From Polymorphobacter sp. (lineage in GTDB: Bacteria > Pseudomonadota > Alphaproteobacteria > Sphingomonadales > Sphingomonadaceae), in the NCBI RefSeq assembly GCF_025362435.1, contig NZ_JANYGL010000105.1, positions 1 to 64,000 on the forward strand: a stretch of 64,000 bases of DNA. Direction: 5' to 3'. Position 1 is the first letter of the stretch; the number at the start of each line of letters is the position of its first letter. Both the position numbers and the translations under genes were made by a program. Positions 20,437 to 29,617 of this stretch are shown here, piece by piece. The notes beneath the pieces were generated by a model, which had not been told where the DNA came from, made no database searches, and saw nothing but the letters and a program-made list of their open reading frames with translations.

Positions 20437-21522
20437 ATGTCGCGAGGGGTAAGAATGATGCGCGTTTTGGTAGCTTTAGGGTTTGTTGCGCTCGCTGGGG
20501 CAGCTGCTCCGGCGCTGGCGTTGAGTGCCCAGAGCGCGCTCGACCTGGCGAACTCGGTCGCCGCCCATGGCCAGTATAGCGGCGTCGTCGGTGTCCGGGT
20601 CCAGACGAATGGCGGCCGCGCCGGATCGTGCACCGGCACGGTGATCGGCGGGCGGTCGATCCTCACCGCCGCGCACTGCCTCAACATCGACGGTACGGGG
20701 GTCGCACATCTTCAGATCGTCCTGCCCGACCTGACGACGCCGCTCGGGAAGACAATCAACGTCTCGGCTTTCTACACCCCGTCGATCTACAGCGGCGTCG
20801 CGCAAGGCGGTGCCGACATTGCCGTCCTCCACCTCGACACCAACGTCCCGACCGGCACGACGATTTATGCCCTCGATCACGGCACGCTGGCGAGCAACCT
20901 CGGGATCGAGATGATGGTCGGGCTCGGCAATACCGGGCTCGGCGCGACGGGGACGAACGTGACGACCAACGACGGCCAGAAGCGGATCGGCTACAACCAG
21001 TACGAGACGACCTTCGACCAGATCCTCGCTGCGATCGGCGGCGGCACCCCGGGCCCGACCGATGCCTTCGGCGCGCTCAAGGGCAGCGAACTTGCCTACG
21101 ACTTCGATTCTGGCCTGGCAGCAAACGACGTCCTTGGCGCCCTCGGCTTGCCGGGCCTTGGCTATGTCTCGGCAGACGGAACCTATCACGACACCATGGC
21201 GACCCCGGGTGATTCAGGCGCGCCGCACTTCCAGAACGGCAGGATCGTCGGCGTGACCTCGTTCGGTCTGAGCGGCTCGTTCCTTCAGGGCGGCGGGTGC
21301 GGAACCGGTTATATCGACCCGTCGCACAGCGCGACCTCGTGCACCAATTCGAGCTTCGGCGAGATCGGCGTCGATACACGGGTGTCGACCTATTACGACT
21401 TCATCAGGAGCCACATCACGACGCAGGTTCCCGAACCCGCGACATGGGCGATGATGATCGGCGGCTTCGGGCTGATCGGGGCGACGCAGCGCCGCCGGCG
21501 GAGCAATGCCGCAGCCGCGTAA
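20437..21522 (+). CDS. Trypsin-like serine protease with PEP-CTERM sorting signal
   Basis: The 361-residue exported protein has a signal peptide ending near ALALSAQ and a chymotrypsin-fold domain. The catalytic triad is intact: His80 in LTAAHC, Asp127 in GADIAVLHL and Ser260 in TPGDSGAP. The C terminus is a PEP-CTERM signal, VPEPATWAMM, then a hydrophobic span and RRRR, which directs sorting by an exosortase-like enzyme. ATG codons at 20455 and 20458, after AGGGG, are alternative starts. No exosortase gene is in the window. The gene ends 5 bp before the convergent phosphatase gene. Confidence 0.88.
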   Translation: MSRGVRMMRVLVALGFVALAGAAAPALALSAQSALDLANSVAAHGQYSGVVGVRVQTNGGRAGSCTGTVIGGRSILTAAHCLNIDGTGVAHLQIVLPDLTTPLGKTINVSAFYTPSIYSGVAQGGADIAVLHLDTNVPTGTTIYALDHGTLASNLGIEMMVGLGNTGLGATGTNVTTNDGQKRIGYNQYETTFDQILAAIGGGTPGPTDAFGALKGSELAYDFDSGLAANDVLGALGLPGLGYVSADGTYHDTMATPGDSGAPHFQNGRIVGVTSFGLSGSFLQGGGCGTGYIDPSHSATSCTNSSFGEIGVDTRVSTYYDFIRSHITTQVPEPATWAMMIGGFGLIGATQRRRRSNAAAA

Positions 21523-21527
21523 CCCGT

Positions 21528-22175
21528 TCAGCGCCAATCGACGACCCGCCAGCCCCGGGCGGCCGCGAGCCGTCGCAGCGCGCGCGACGGGCTGACCGCG
21601 ACCGGTTCGTCGGCCAGCGCGAACAACGCCGCGTCGGAGACATGGTCCGAATAGGCGCGGACGAAGTGTTCGCCGGGGAAAGCCGCCGCAACCATCGCCG
21701 CCTTTGCCGTGTCGTAGCAGTTGTCCCCGTCGATTCGCGCGCGGAGCCGGTCGCTGTCCCACACCGACCCCGTCGCGACGACGCGGTCGACCCCGAGCGT
21801 GGCTGCGATCGCCCGGGCATAAAAAGCATAGCTGGCGGTGGCGATGACGATGTCATGCCCGGCTGCGGTGTCGGCGGCGAGTTGCGCCACCGCGCCGGGC
21901 ATCAGTCCACGCGCGACGACCGTCGCCGCAAAGCCGGCGGCATGGAAGTTGACCCGATCACGCGGTGCTGCGTTACCCATCAGCAGCCGTTGCGCGAGTT
22001 CCTTGAGCCGCTCCCGCGACAGCAGGCCAAGGCGGAATCCGATCCCGGCGATGCCCGCCAGCGGCAGCAGGCCGAGTCGCCACGGCGCTTGACGTAGCGC
22101 CCAGTACACCAGCCACCGCGTATAGGTCGGCGCCCGCGTGATGGTTTTGTCCATGTCGTAGATTACGCGGGTCAT
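21528..22175 (-). CDS. HAD-IB family phosphatase
   Basis: The 215-residue protein shows the HAD motifs: DMDKTIT (motif I, Asp7 nucleophile), IVIATASYAFYARAIA (motif II), a lysine in CYDTAKAAMV (motif III) and AYSDHVSDAALF (motif IV). A hydrophobic helix-rich cap region lies between motifs I and II. The IB subfamily includes SerB-like and phosphatidylglycerophosphatase-C-like enzymes; the substrate cannot be decided here. Confidence 0.85.
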   Translation of the reverse strand: MTRVIYDMDKTITRAPTYTRWLVYWALRQAPWRLGLLPLAGIAGIGFRLGLLSRERLKELAQRLLMGNAAPRDRVNFHAAGFAATVVARGLMPGAVAQLAADTAAGHDIVIATASYAFYARAIAATLGVDRVVATGSVWDSDRLRARIDGDNCYDTAKAAMVAAAFPGEHFVRAYSDHVSDAALFALADEPVAVSPSRALRRLAAARGWRVVDWR

Positions 22176-22275
22176 CGTTCCGCCATGCCTAACGCAAAGT
22201 CATCACGCAACCGATCCGCACCGGCGGCGTTTGGCTCTTGCCGGGACCGTATCGATCCCCCAACAATCGGATTCG

Positions 22276-23403
22276 ATGACCGACGCCACCATGACGCTCG
22301 ACGACGCCGGAGAGGGAGCCCGCACGCTCCACCTCAGCGGTGAACTGACGGTCGCGTCGATCGGCGGCGTCGCGCCCGAAATGGCGGCAATCCAGCCCGA
22401 CCGCGACCTCAATATCGATCTTGGCGGCCTCGACCGGATCGACACCACCGGCGCATGGCTGGTCCACAAACTGCTCCGCGACTGGGAGAAAGCCGGCAAG
22501 TCGGCGACGCTCGACCATGCCTCACCCGACGCCAAGCGACTGATCGATCAGGTCGCGCTGAACGACAAGCCGACCAAGCGCCGGCCGCCGCACGGCAACC
22601 GCGTAGTCGAGCGGCTCGAGGTGATCGGTGCCTCGGTTGTCCGCGCCGCGCACACGCTCGGCGAGTTCCTCGCTTTCCTCGGCCAAACGCTCGTCGCGCT
22701 GTTCCAGACGATCTTCGAACGCCGCCCGCTGCGGTGGAACGCCGTCATCCACCAGATGGAGGTGGTCGGCGCCAACGCGCTCGGCATCGTCGGGCTGCTG
22801 TCGTTCCTCGTCGGCATCGTGCTGGCACAGCAGGGCGCCGTCCAACTCCAGCAGTTCGGCGCCGAGATCTTCGTCGTCAACCTGATCGGCCGCTCGGTCA
22901 TCCGCGAACTCGGCATCCTGCTCACCGCGATCATGGTCGCCGGGCGCTCGGGCTCGGCCTTCGCCGCGCAGATCGGCTCGATGAAGCTGAACGAGGAGGT
23001 CGACGCGATGAGCTCGATCGGCATGTCGCCGATCGAGGTGCTTGTCCTCCCCCGCGTCATCGCGATGGTCATCATGATGACCCTGCTCGCCTTTTTCGGC
23101 GCGGTCATGGCGATCATCGGCGGCGGCCTGTTCTGCTGGGTCTCGCTCGACATCCCGCCGGCAAGCTTCGTCCAGCGCATCCAGGACGTCACCCCGCTGT
23201 CTGACCTCGTCATCGGCATGATCAAGGCGCCGATCTTCGGCTTCATCATCGCCGTCACCGGCTGCTTCCAGGGGATGCAGGTCACCGGCAACGCCGAATC
23301 GGTCGGCGCGCGGACGACGCAGTCGGTCGTCCAGTCGATCTTCCTCGTCATCGTTCTCGATGCATTCTTCGCCGTCTTCTTCACCGCGCTGGGCTACGTC
23401 TGA
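22276..23403 (+). CDS. mlaE: MlaE-type ABC permease with N-terminal STAS domain
   Basis: The 375-residue protein fuses an N-terminal STAS-like domain (about residues 1-95; LNIDLGGLDRIDTTGAWLV) to the MlaE permease domain (about 120-375) with five or six membrane spans. The family segment AGRSGSAFAAQIGSMKLNEE is visible. It forms the membrane core of the Mla phospholipid transporter that maintains outer-membrane asymmetry. The start (MTDATMTL) gives the STAS N terminus. It heads a four-gene operon with mlaF, mlaD and a lipoprotein gene; the stop overlaps the mlaF ATG. Confidence 0.93.
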   Translation: MTDATMTLDDAGEGARTLHLSGELTVASIGGVAPEMAAIQPDRDLNIDLGGLDRIDTTGAWLVHKLLRDWEKAGKSATLDHASPDAKRLIDQVALNDKPTKRRPPHGNRVVERLEVIGASVVRAAHTLGEFLAFLGQTLVALFQTIFERRPLRWNAVIHQMEVVGANALGIVGLLSFLVGIVLAQQGAVQLQQFGAEIFVVNLIGRSVIRELGILLTAIMVAGRSGSAFAAQIGSMKLNEEVDAMSSIGMSPIEVLVLPRVIAMVIMMTLLAFFGAVMAIIGGGLFCWVSLDIPPASFVQRIQDVTPLSDLVIGMIKAPIFGFIIAVTGCFQGMQVTGNAESVGARTTQSVVQSIFLVIVLDAFFAVFFTALGYV

Positions 23404-24347
23404 TGGGGACCGTCACCGCAGCGCCGACCGAGGTTCCCGCCAAGGGTGACGAGGACATCGTCATCCGCGTGGCGCATCTGCAGAACAGCTTCGGCGACCA
23501 GGTCGTCCACAAGGACGTCAACCTCGAGGTTCGCCGCGGCGAAATCCTCGGCGTCGTCGGCGGATCGGGGACCGGCAAGTCGGTCCTGATGCGCTCGATC
23601 ATCGGCCTCCAGCAGTCGGACTCGGGGACGATCACCGTGCTGGGCGAAGAAGTGGCGACGCTCGATGCGGAGGCGGCAAAGGACCTGCGCCGGCGCTGGG
23701 GCGTGCTGTTCCAGGGCGGCGCACTGTTTTCGTCGCTGACCGTCGCCGAAAATATCGAAGCGCCGATGCGCGAGTTCTTCCACCTCGACCAGACGCTGAT
23801 GGACGAGATCGCCAGCTACAAAATCGCGATGGTCGGCCTGCCCGAGATCGCCGGCCCCAAGTTTCCGTCGGAGTTGTCGGGCGGCATGCGCAAGCGCGCC
23901 GGTCTCGCCCGCGCCCTCGCGCTCGATCCCGATCTGCTGTTCCTCGACGAGCCGACCGCCGGGCTCGACCCGATCGGCGCAGCCGCGTTCGACGAACTGA
24001 TCAAGGGCATGCGCGACACGCTCGGGCTGACAGTATTCCTGATCACCCATGATCTCGATACGCTGTACGCGATCTGCGACCGCGTCGCCGTGCTTGGCGA
24101 CGGCGTCATGCTCAAGGTCGGAACGATTCCGGAACTAATGGAGTTTGACCACCCGTGGGTCCGGGAATATTTCTCGGGACCGCGCGGGCGAGCGGCGGCG
24201 GCGACCGATGCCACGACGCCGAAGGCGACCCAGGCCGATCGCGACGCGGCGCGCGCCCTCGAGGCCGGCGAAGGTGCAGTCGGGGCGGAAGCCACGACGG
24301 CAGGCACTGGGGCGACGGGCACCGGAACGGCAGAGGACGAGGACTGA
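23403..24347 (+). CDS. mlaF: Mla phospholipid transport ATP-binding protein
   Basis: The 314-residue ABC ATPase has Walker A GGSGTGKSV, the signature LSGGMRKRAGLARAL, Walker B LLFLDEPTAGLDP and the switch histidine in FLITHDLDT. It energises MlaE. A low-complexity Ala/Thr/Gly tail of about 50 residues after the ATPase core is unusual and probably disordered. Confidence 0.93.
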   Translation: MGTVTAAPTEVPAKGDEDIVIRVAHLQNSFGDQVVHKDVNLEVRRGEILGVVGGSGTGKSVLMRSIIGLQQSDSGTITVLGEEVATLDAEAAKDLRRRWGVLFQGGALFSSLTVAENIEAPMREFFHLDQTLMDEIASYKIAMVGLPEIAGPKFPSELSGGMRKRAGLARALALDPDLLFLDEPTAGLDPIGAAAFDELIKGMRDTLGLTVFLITHDLDTLYAICDRVAVLGDGVMLKVGTIPELMEFDHPWVREYFSGPRGRAAAATDATTPKATQADRDAARALEAGEGAVGAEATTAGTGATGTGTAEDED

Positions 24348-24348
24348 C

Positions 24349-25323
24349 GTGGAAACCCGGAGCAATTATGTCCTTGTCGGCGGCGTCGTCATCGCGTTGA
24401 CGATCGCGCTGTTCGGCTTCGTCCTGTACCTGGCGAAATTCTCAGGGACCGACAAGCGCGAGTTCGACATCTTCTTCCGTCAGTCGATCAGCGGCATCGC
24501 GATCGGCTCGCCGGTCCAGTTCAAGGGCGTTCCCGTCGGCCAGATCCGCGAGATCGCCCTCCTGCCCAAGACCCCCGACGCGGTCCGCGTGCGGATCGAG
24601 GTCGGCACCGATGTCCCGATCCTCCAGGGTACCACCGCGGCGATCGAAGGCGTCGGCTTCACCGGCGTCAGTCAGATCCAGTTGACCGGCGCGATGGCGG
24701 GAGCCCCGCCGATCACCGAGATCGGGCCGTTCGGTCGACCGGTGATCCCGCCGCGCGCCGGTGCGCTGGGGCAGTTGCTCGCAAGCGCGCCTGAGCTGCT
24801 CAACAACGTCTCGGCGCTGACCGCGTCGCTCAACGAACTGCTCAACCCGGCGAACCGCAAGTCGCTCGGCAACATCCTCGCCAACGCCGACCGGCTGACC
24901 GGCAGCCTCGCCGACCGCGGTCCCGAGATCGCCGCGACGCTGGTCGAAACCCGCGCAACGCTCAAGCAGGCGACCGAGGCGGCGGCGGCACTGACCAAGC
25001 TGACCGGTCATGCCGACACGATCTTGACGACCGACGCGGGCCCGCTGGTCCACGACCTGCGCCAGACCGCCGGGCACGCAAATGCGACGCTGGCCAAGCT
25101 CGACGGCCTCGTTGCCAGCGCCCAGCCGGGGATCGATACTTTCACCGGCCAGACGCTGCCCGAGACCGCGCAGTTGCTCCGCGAGGCGCGCGACGCCACC
25201 GCCCAGCTCGGCGCGATCGCGGCGAAGCTCGATCAGGACCCGGCGGGTGCCCTGCTCGGTGGTCGTCGACTCCCTGAATATGCCGCGCCGGGCTATGTGC
25301 CGCCGAAGAAGGGCAAGAAGTGA
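24349..25323 (+). CDS. mlaD: MlaD family substrate-binding (MCE) protein
   Basis: The 324-residue protein has an N-terminal membrane anchor (YVLVGGVVIALTIALFGFVLYL) and one MCE domain (FRQSISGIAIGSPVQFKGVP through GVGFTGVSQIQL, about residues 40-115). A long helical region with repeated TLxxA heptads follows and could form the hexameric tunnel. It hands phospholipids across the periplasm. Translation starts at GTG 24349, one base after the mlaF stop, preceded by GAGGACGAGG. Confidence 0.92.
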   Translation: METRSNYVLVGGVVIALTIALFGFVLYLAKFSGTDKREFDIFFRQSISGIAIGSPVQFKGVPVGQIREIALLPKTPDAVRVRIEVGTDVPILQGTTAAIEGVGFTGVSQIQLTGAMAGAPPITEIGPFGRPVIPPRAGALGQLLASAPELLNNVSALTASLNELLNPANRKSLGNILANADRLTGSLADRGPEIAATLVETRATLKQATEAAAALTKLTGHADTILTTDAGPLVHDLRQTAGHANATLAKLDGLVASAQPGIDTFTGQTLPETAQLLREARDATAQLGAIAAKLDQDPAGALLGGRRLPEYAAPGYVPPKKGKK

Positions 25324-25937
25324 TGATGCGCCAGGTTTCGTTCGTCGTCGCCGCCATCGCCCTTGCCGGCGTCGCTGGTTGCGGCCCGCTCGTCCAGATC
25401 GGCGGCAACGACAAGGCCCCGGTTGCGCTGATGGCGCTACGGGCAACCGCGACCCCCGTCGCTGGCGCGCCGACGAGCGATCGAACGGCGACGCTGCTCG
25501 TCCTGACGCCGACGGTCCCGGGGACGTTGCAGACGCTGCGCGTGCCGGTGGCGACGACCGACACCGAGGTCGCCTATCTCACCGGAGCGACGTGGGCCGA
25601 GCAGCCCAACCGCGAGTTCCAGCACGTCCTGTCCGACACGATCGCATCACGCGGCGTGGCGGTGATCGACCCGCACCAGGCGACGCTCGCGCCGGGGCGG
25701 ACGCTGTCGGGAACGCTGTTCGAGTTCGGCCTTGACGTCCGCAACCCCGGCGCCCCCGTCGTCCGCGTCCGCTACGACGCGACGCTAAGCGCGTCGGGCA
25801 AGTCCGCCGCCTTCGCCCTCCGCCGCTTCGACGCGGTCCAGCCGGTCGCGACGCAGAACCCCGCCGACGTCGCGATCGCGCTCAACACCGCCGCGAACGC
25901 CGTCGCCGCGCAGGTCGCCGACTGGATCGCCCACTAG
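25323..25937 (+). CDS. ABC-type transport auxiliary lipoprotein (PqiC/Mla-associated)
   Basis: The 204-residue product has a signal peptide with lipobox LAGVAGC (cysteine at about residue 20), so it is a lipoprotein. The rest matches the ABC-type transport auxiliary component family: VAYLTGATWAEQPNREFQHVLSDTI and LSGTLFEFGLDVRNPG. Such proteins work with MCE transporters at the outer membrane, as PqiC does with PqiAB. The ATG overlaps the mlaD stop. Confidence 0.85.
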   Translation: MMRQVSFVVAAIALAGVAGCGPLVQIGGNDKAPVALMALRATATPVAGAPTSDRTATLLVLTPTVPGTLQTLRVPVATTDTEVAYLTGATWAEQPNREFQHVLSDTIASRGVAVIDPHQATLAPGRTLSGTLFEFGLDVRNPGAPVVRVRYDATLSASGKSAAFALRRFDAVQPVATQNPADVAIALNTAANAVAAQVADWIAH

Positions 25938-25970
25938 CTGGCTACCGGCGAAACGCGTCAACCAACGACC

Positions 25971-26040
25971 GTCATCCCCGCGAAAGCGGGGAGCCATCTC
26001 CTGCAGTTGAAGTAAGGCCACGCTTTCGCGGAACGATGGC
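25971..26040. repeat. Decayed palindromic REP-like element
   Basis: The 5' half GTCATCCCCGCGAAAGCGGGG is intact; the second half retains CGCTTTCGCGG but not the terminal GGGGATGAC. The 70-nt length and spacing match the intact copy at 46507-46576. It lies between the convergent lipoprotein and pepN genes. Confidence 0.75.
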
Positions 26041-26179
26041 TCGAAAGGTTGCCCGCTTTACTCGCGGTCGGCTGCGCCCGTGCGAGAAGTGCTTCCGTGG
26101 GTACACTCCGATCGCATCGAGGTTCGGCGATGTGCGGGCTGCGTGCGCTCGGTCATGGCCCGCCATTCGAACAATCAGG

Positions 26180-28744
26180 CTAACCAGCGAGGCTCTTGCT
26201 GACCATTTCGAAGACGTCCTTCGAAAGATCAGGCGTCGCCATGATCCGCTCAAGCTCTGTCCGCATCAGCCCCGAACGAACCGGATCGAAGCGCTTCCAC
26301 CGGCCCAACGGAACACTCAGCCGCGCCGCCGCACCGGGATTGGTCTTGCCGACCGCGAGGATCTGATCGCCGAGGAAGCGATAGCCCGCGCCATCGATCG
26401 CGTGAAAGCGGACCTGGTTGACCCCGAACGCCCCGATCAGCGACCGCAAGCGATTGGGATTGTTCGCGTTGAAGTCGGGATGGCTGCGTAGCTCGATAAC
26501 CCGCCCGAGCGTATCCGGACGGACCGACACCGCCTGCACCGCGAACCACTTGTCGATAACCAGCGGATCGGAACGATAGCGCTCGTAGAACGCCGCAAAC
26601 GCGAGGTCGCGCTCGGGCGCCATCGAATTAGCCAGGAACGACAATGCCGCCATCCGGTCGGTCATGTTGTCGGCATCGTTGAACTGCGCCCAACACGCCG
26701 CCACCGCTTCCGTGCCGTCCCCGACCATCAAGTAACCAAGCGCGGCATTCTTGAGCGCCCGTCGACCCTTCGCTTCGGGCGTCAGCTCGTAGCGATTGGC
26801 GCCGTTCGAGCGATAGACCGACCAGAGTTTATCGTTCAACGTCAACGCGATCGCCGACCGCGCTGCCTTGCGCCGACGATGAATCGCATCGACGTCGACC
26901 ACCGCGGCATGATCGCCGACGACGCTCTCGGTCGGGAGCAATATCGCCTCTGCGGTGAACTCGGGATCGAGCCCGGCGTCGAGCGTCGCCGCCACCGTCG
27001 CCACAAGATCGTCCGCCGGACCGTCCCCCGACAGCACGTCGAGCGCGAGCCGCTGCGTCGCCTCCCAACGGGCAAAGGGATCGTCGTCATGCGCTGCAAG
27101 AAAGGCGAGATCACTCCGCGACTGCTTGGTATCGACGATCACCGGGGCAGAGAAGCCGCGGTTGAGCGACACCAGCGGCTCCTCGCCAACCCCTTCGAAT
27201 CGCACGCTGGCTTCGCCGTCGACGGTAACGACACGCTCGTCACCGAGCCGTGCGCCGCTGTCGCGACCGAACAACGCAACGCGGAACGGCATCGCCATCG
27301 GCACCTTGACCGGCTGCCCCGGTGTCGCCGGCACCGACTGCGTCAACTGCAGCGTTGCCGTTCCCGCCTCAGCATCATAGGTCAAGTCAGCAGAAACCCG
27401 CGGCGTACCCGCCTGGTTGTACCACTCCCTGAACGACCCGAGGTCATGCCCCGAAGCCTCGGCCATCGCCGATAACCAGTCGTCAGTCGTCACCGCCTGC
27501 CCGTCATAGCGGTCGAAGTAGAGGTCGGTCCCGGCGCGAAAAGCCTTTTCGCCCAACAGGGTAGCGAGCATCCGGATGACCTCGGCGCCCTTGTTGTAGA
27601 CTGTGGAGGTGTAGAAATTTCCGATCTCGATATACGCATTCGGCCGGATCGGGTGCGCCATCGGACCAGCATCCTCGGGGAATTGCGCGCCACGGAGCAT
27701 CCGGACATCGTCTATCCGGTTAACTGCACGCGATCCCTGGTCGCCCGAGAACTGCTGGTCGCGAAACACCGTCAGCCCCTCCTTCAGCGACAGCTGGAAC
27801 CAGTCGCGGCAGGTGATGCGGTTGCCTGTCCAGTTGTGGAAATACTCGTGCGCGACGACCGCCGCGACGGCGTCGAAGTCGTCGTCGGTCGCGGTTTCCT
27901 GGTCGGCGAGAATATACTTCGAATTGAAGATGTTGAGGCCCTTATTCTCCATCGCCCCGGCGTTGAAATCCGACACCGCGACGATATTGAACTCGTCGAG
28001 GTCATATTCTCGGCCATAATTAACCTCGTCCCAGCGAAACGCCGCCTTGAGCGCCGCCATCGCGTGCCCGCAGCGTGGCAGGTCGGCGGGGTCGGTCCAG
28101 ATCGCCAACGCGACCTCACGACCCGATGCGGTTACGAAACTATCTCGCAGCGCGCCAAGATCGCCCGCTACCACCGCAAAGAGATACGCCGGCTTGGGCC
28201 AGGGGTCGTTCCATTCGGCGAAGTGCCTTCCGTCGGGCAGCGCTCCCGTCGGTCCGCGGTCGCCGTTCGACAACAGGATCGGGTAGAGCGTGGCATCGGC
28301 CTCGAGGCGAACGCTGTACCGCGACAGCACGTCGGGACGGTCGGGGAAGAAGGTGATCCGACGAAAACCCACGGCCTCGCACTGCGTGCACAGCTTCCCG
28401 CCGCTGCCGTAAAGCCCCATCAACACAGTGTTTTTTGCCGGCTCAATCTCGACGACAGTCTCGACGACCGCGCTGTCGCCGTCGATCGCCAGCACAAGGT
28501 CACCGTCGGCCACCGCGACGTCGCGCGCCACACCGTCGACCGTCACCGAGACCAGCGTCACGTCTTCGCCGTCGAGCACGAGCGGCCGTGCATGCTCGCC
28601 GTTCCGGGTGACCTCCAGCCGCGCATGCACCCGCGTCTTCACCGCATCGAGTTCGAACCGCAGCGCGATGGTCGGAACGCGCCAATCCGGCACCTTGTAG
28701 TCGGAAAGCCGGATAGTCGGCGGAGCAATCGGAGCATGAAGCAT
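26180..28744 (-). CDS. pepN: Aminopeptidase N (M1 family)
   Basis: The 854-residue cytosolic metallopeptidase has the exopeptidase motif GAMEN and the zinc site HEYFHNWTGNRITCRD, with the third ligand in LSLKEGL. The ERAP1-like C-terminal helical domain follows. Length and the HNWTGNR signature match bacterial PepN, which removes N-terminal residues from peptides. The start at 28744 (MLHAPIAPP) is preceded by GAGGAA at good spacing; ATGs at 28765 and 28768 are less likely. Confidence 0.95.
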   Translation of the reverse strand: MLHAPIAPPTIRLSDYKVPDWRVPTIALRFELDAVKTRVHARLEVTRNGEHARPLVLDGEDVTLVSVTVDGVARDVAVADGDLVLAIDGDSAVVETVVEIEPAKNTVLMGLYGSGGKLCTQCEAVGFRRITFFPDRPDVLSRYSVRLEADATLYPILLSNGDRGPTGALPDGRHFAEWNDPWPKPAYLFAVVAGDLGALRDSFVTASGREVALAIWTDPADLPRCGHAMAALKAAFRWDEVNYGREYDLDEFNIVAVSDFNAGAMENKGLNIFNSKYILADQETATDDDFDAVAAVVAHEYFHNWTGNRITCRDWFQLSLKEGLTVFRDQQFSGDQGSRAVNRIDDVRMLRGAQFPEDAGPMAHPIRPNAYIEIGNFYTSTVYNKGAEVIRMLATLLGEKAFRAGTDLYFDRYDGQAVTTDDWLSAMAEASGHDLGSFREWYNQAGTPRVSADLTYDAEAGTATLQLTQSVPATPGQPVKVPMAMPFRVALFGRDSGARLGDERVVTVDGEASVRFEGVGEEPLVSLNRGFSAPVIVDTKQSRSDLAFLAAHDDDPFARWEATQRLALDVLSGDGPADDLVATVAATLDAGLDPEFTAEAILLPTESVVGDHAAVVDVDAIHRRRKAARSAIALTLNDKLWSVYRSNGANRYELTPEAKGRRALKNAALGYLMVGDGTEAVAACWAQFNDADNMTDRMAALSFLANSMAPERDLAFAAFYERYRSDPLVIDKWFAVQAVSVRPDTLGRVIELRSHPDFNANNPNRLRSLIGAFGVNQVRFHAIDGAGYRFLGDQILAVGKTNPGAAARLSVPLGRWKRFDPVRSGLMRTELERIMATPDLSKDVFEMVSKSLAG

Positions 28745-28825
28745 GGAAATTCCTCGGAGCGTCATCAAGAGTTAGGCCTCGACAGGGAATTTGTTAAGCG
28801 CGGCATCGCGCCATAAGCTTGCGCG

Positions 28826-29617
28826 ATGCATATGCTGATCCTCGGACTAGGCTACACGACGACACGACTGGCGCGACGCCTGTTCAGCACGGGCTGGCAG
28901 GTCACGGCCACGCGACGGCAGGCCGATGGCGAAGCGATCGCCTTCGACAGCGACGACGTTGTCGCGGCGATCGCCACCGCGACGCACATCCTTTCCTCGG
29001 TGCCGCCGGTCGGCGAGCACGACCCGGTCCTGAACCGCTACGGCACGCTCCTCGCTGCTGCCCCTGCGCGATGGATCGGCTATCTCTCTTCGACGGGTGT
29101 CTATGGCGATGCCGGCGGGGCATGGGTCGATGAGGCGAGCCCGATAGGGTTCGGCCGGCGCAGCGCGCGGGTGGCCGCCGATCTCGCATGGCAGGCGCTG
29201 CGCGACGATGTCCGGGTCTTCCGCCTTCCAGGGATCTACGGCCCCGGCCGGTCGGCGATTGATCGGGTTCGCGCCGGCACCGCCCAGCGGATCGACGCAC
29301 CGCAGCATCGCTTCAGCCGCATCCATGTCGACGACATCGTCCGTTGCGTCGAAGCCTCAATCGATCGCGGTGGGCTGGGGGTTTTCAACATCGCCGACGC
29401 CGAGCCCGCGACCAACGCCAAGGTGATCGAATACGCCTGCAACCTACTCGGGGTCGCCTACCCGGCGCTCCAAGCGCTCGAAGATGCGCATATGTCGCCG
29501 ATGGCGCGGGGCTTCTATGCGGAATCGCGGCAGATCTCTGCCGGCAGGATGGTCCGCGAGCTTGGCATCGAGCTAGCCTATCCAGACTTTCGCAGCGGCT
29601 TGCGCGCGTGCCTCTAG
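28826..29617 (+). CDS. NAD-dependent epimerase/dehydratase family (SDR) protein
   Basis: The 263-residue Rossmann protein begins MHMLILGLGYTTTRLARRL with a GxGxxT-type nucleotide-binding loop. YLSSTGVYGDAGG carries the Ser/Tyr region, followed by VFRLPGIYGPGRSA and RIHVDDIVRCV. It resembles the YeeZ-like extended SDR group. Cofactor preference and substrate are unknown. The gene is divergent from pepN and its stop overlaps the stop of the DMT transporter gene. Confidence 0.82.
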   Translation: MHMLILGLGYTTTRLARRLFSTGWQVTATRRQADGEAIAFDSDDVVAAIATATHILSSVPPVGEHDPVLNRYGTLLAAAPARWIGYLSSTGVYGDAGGAWVDEASPIGFGRRSARVAADLAWQALRDDVRVFRLPGIYGPGRSAIDRVRAGTAQRIDAPQHRFSRIHVDDIVRCVEASIDRGGLGVFNIADAEPATNAKVIEYACNLLGVAYPALQALEDAHMSPMARGFYAESRQISAGRMVRELGIELAYPDFRSGLRACL

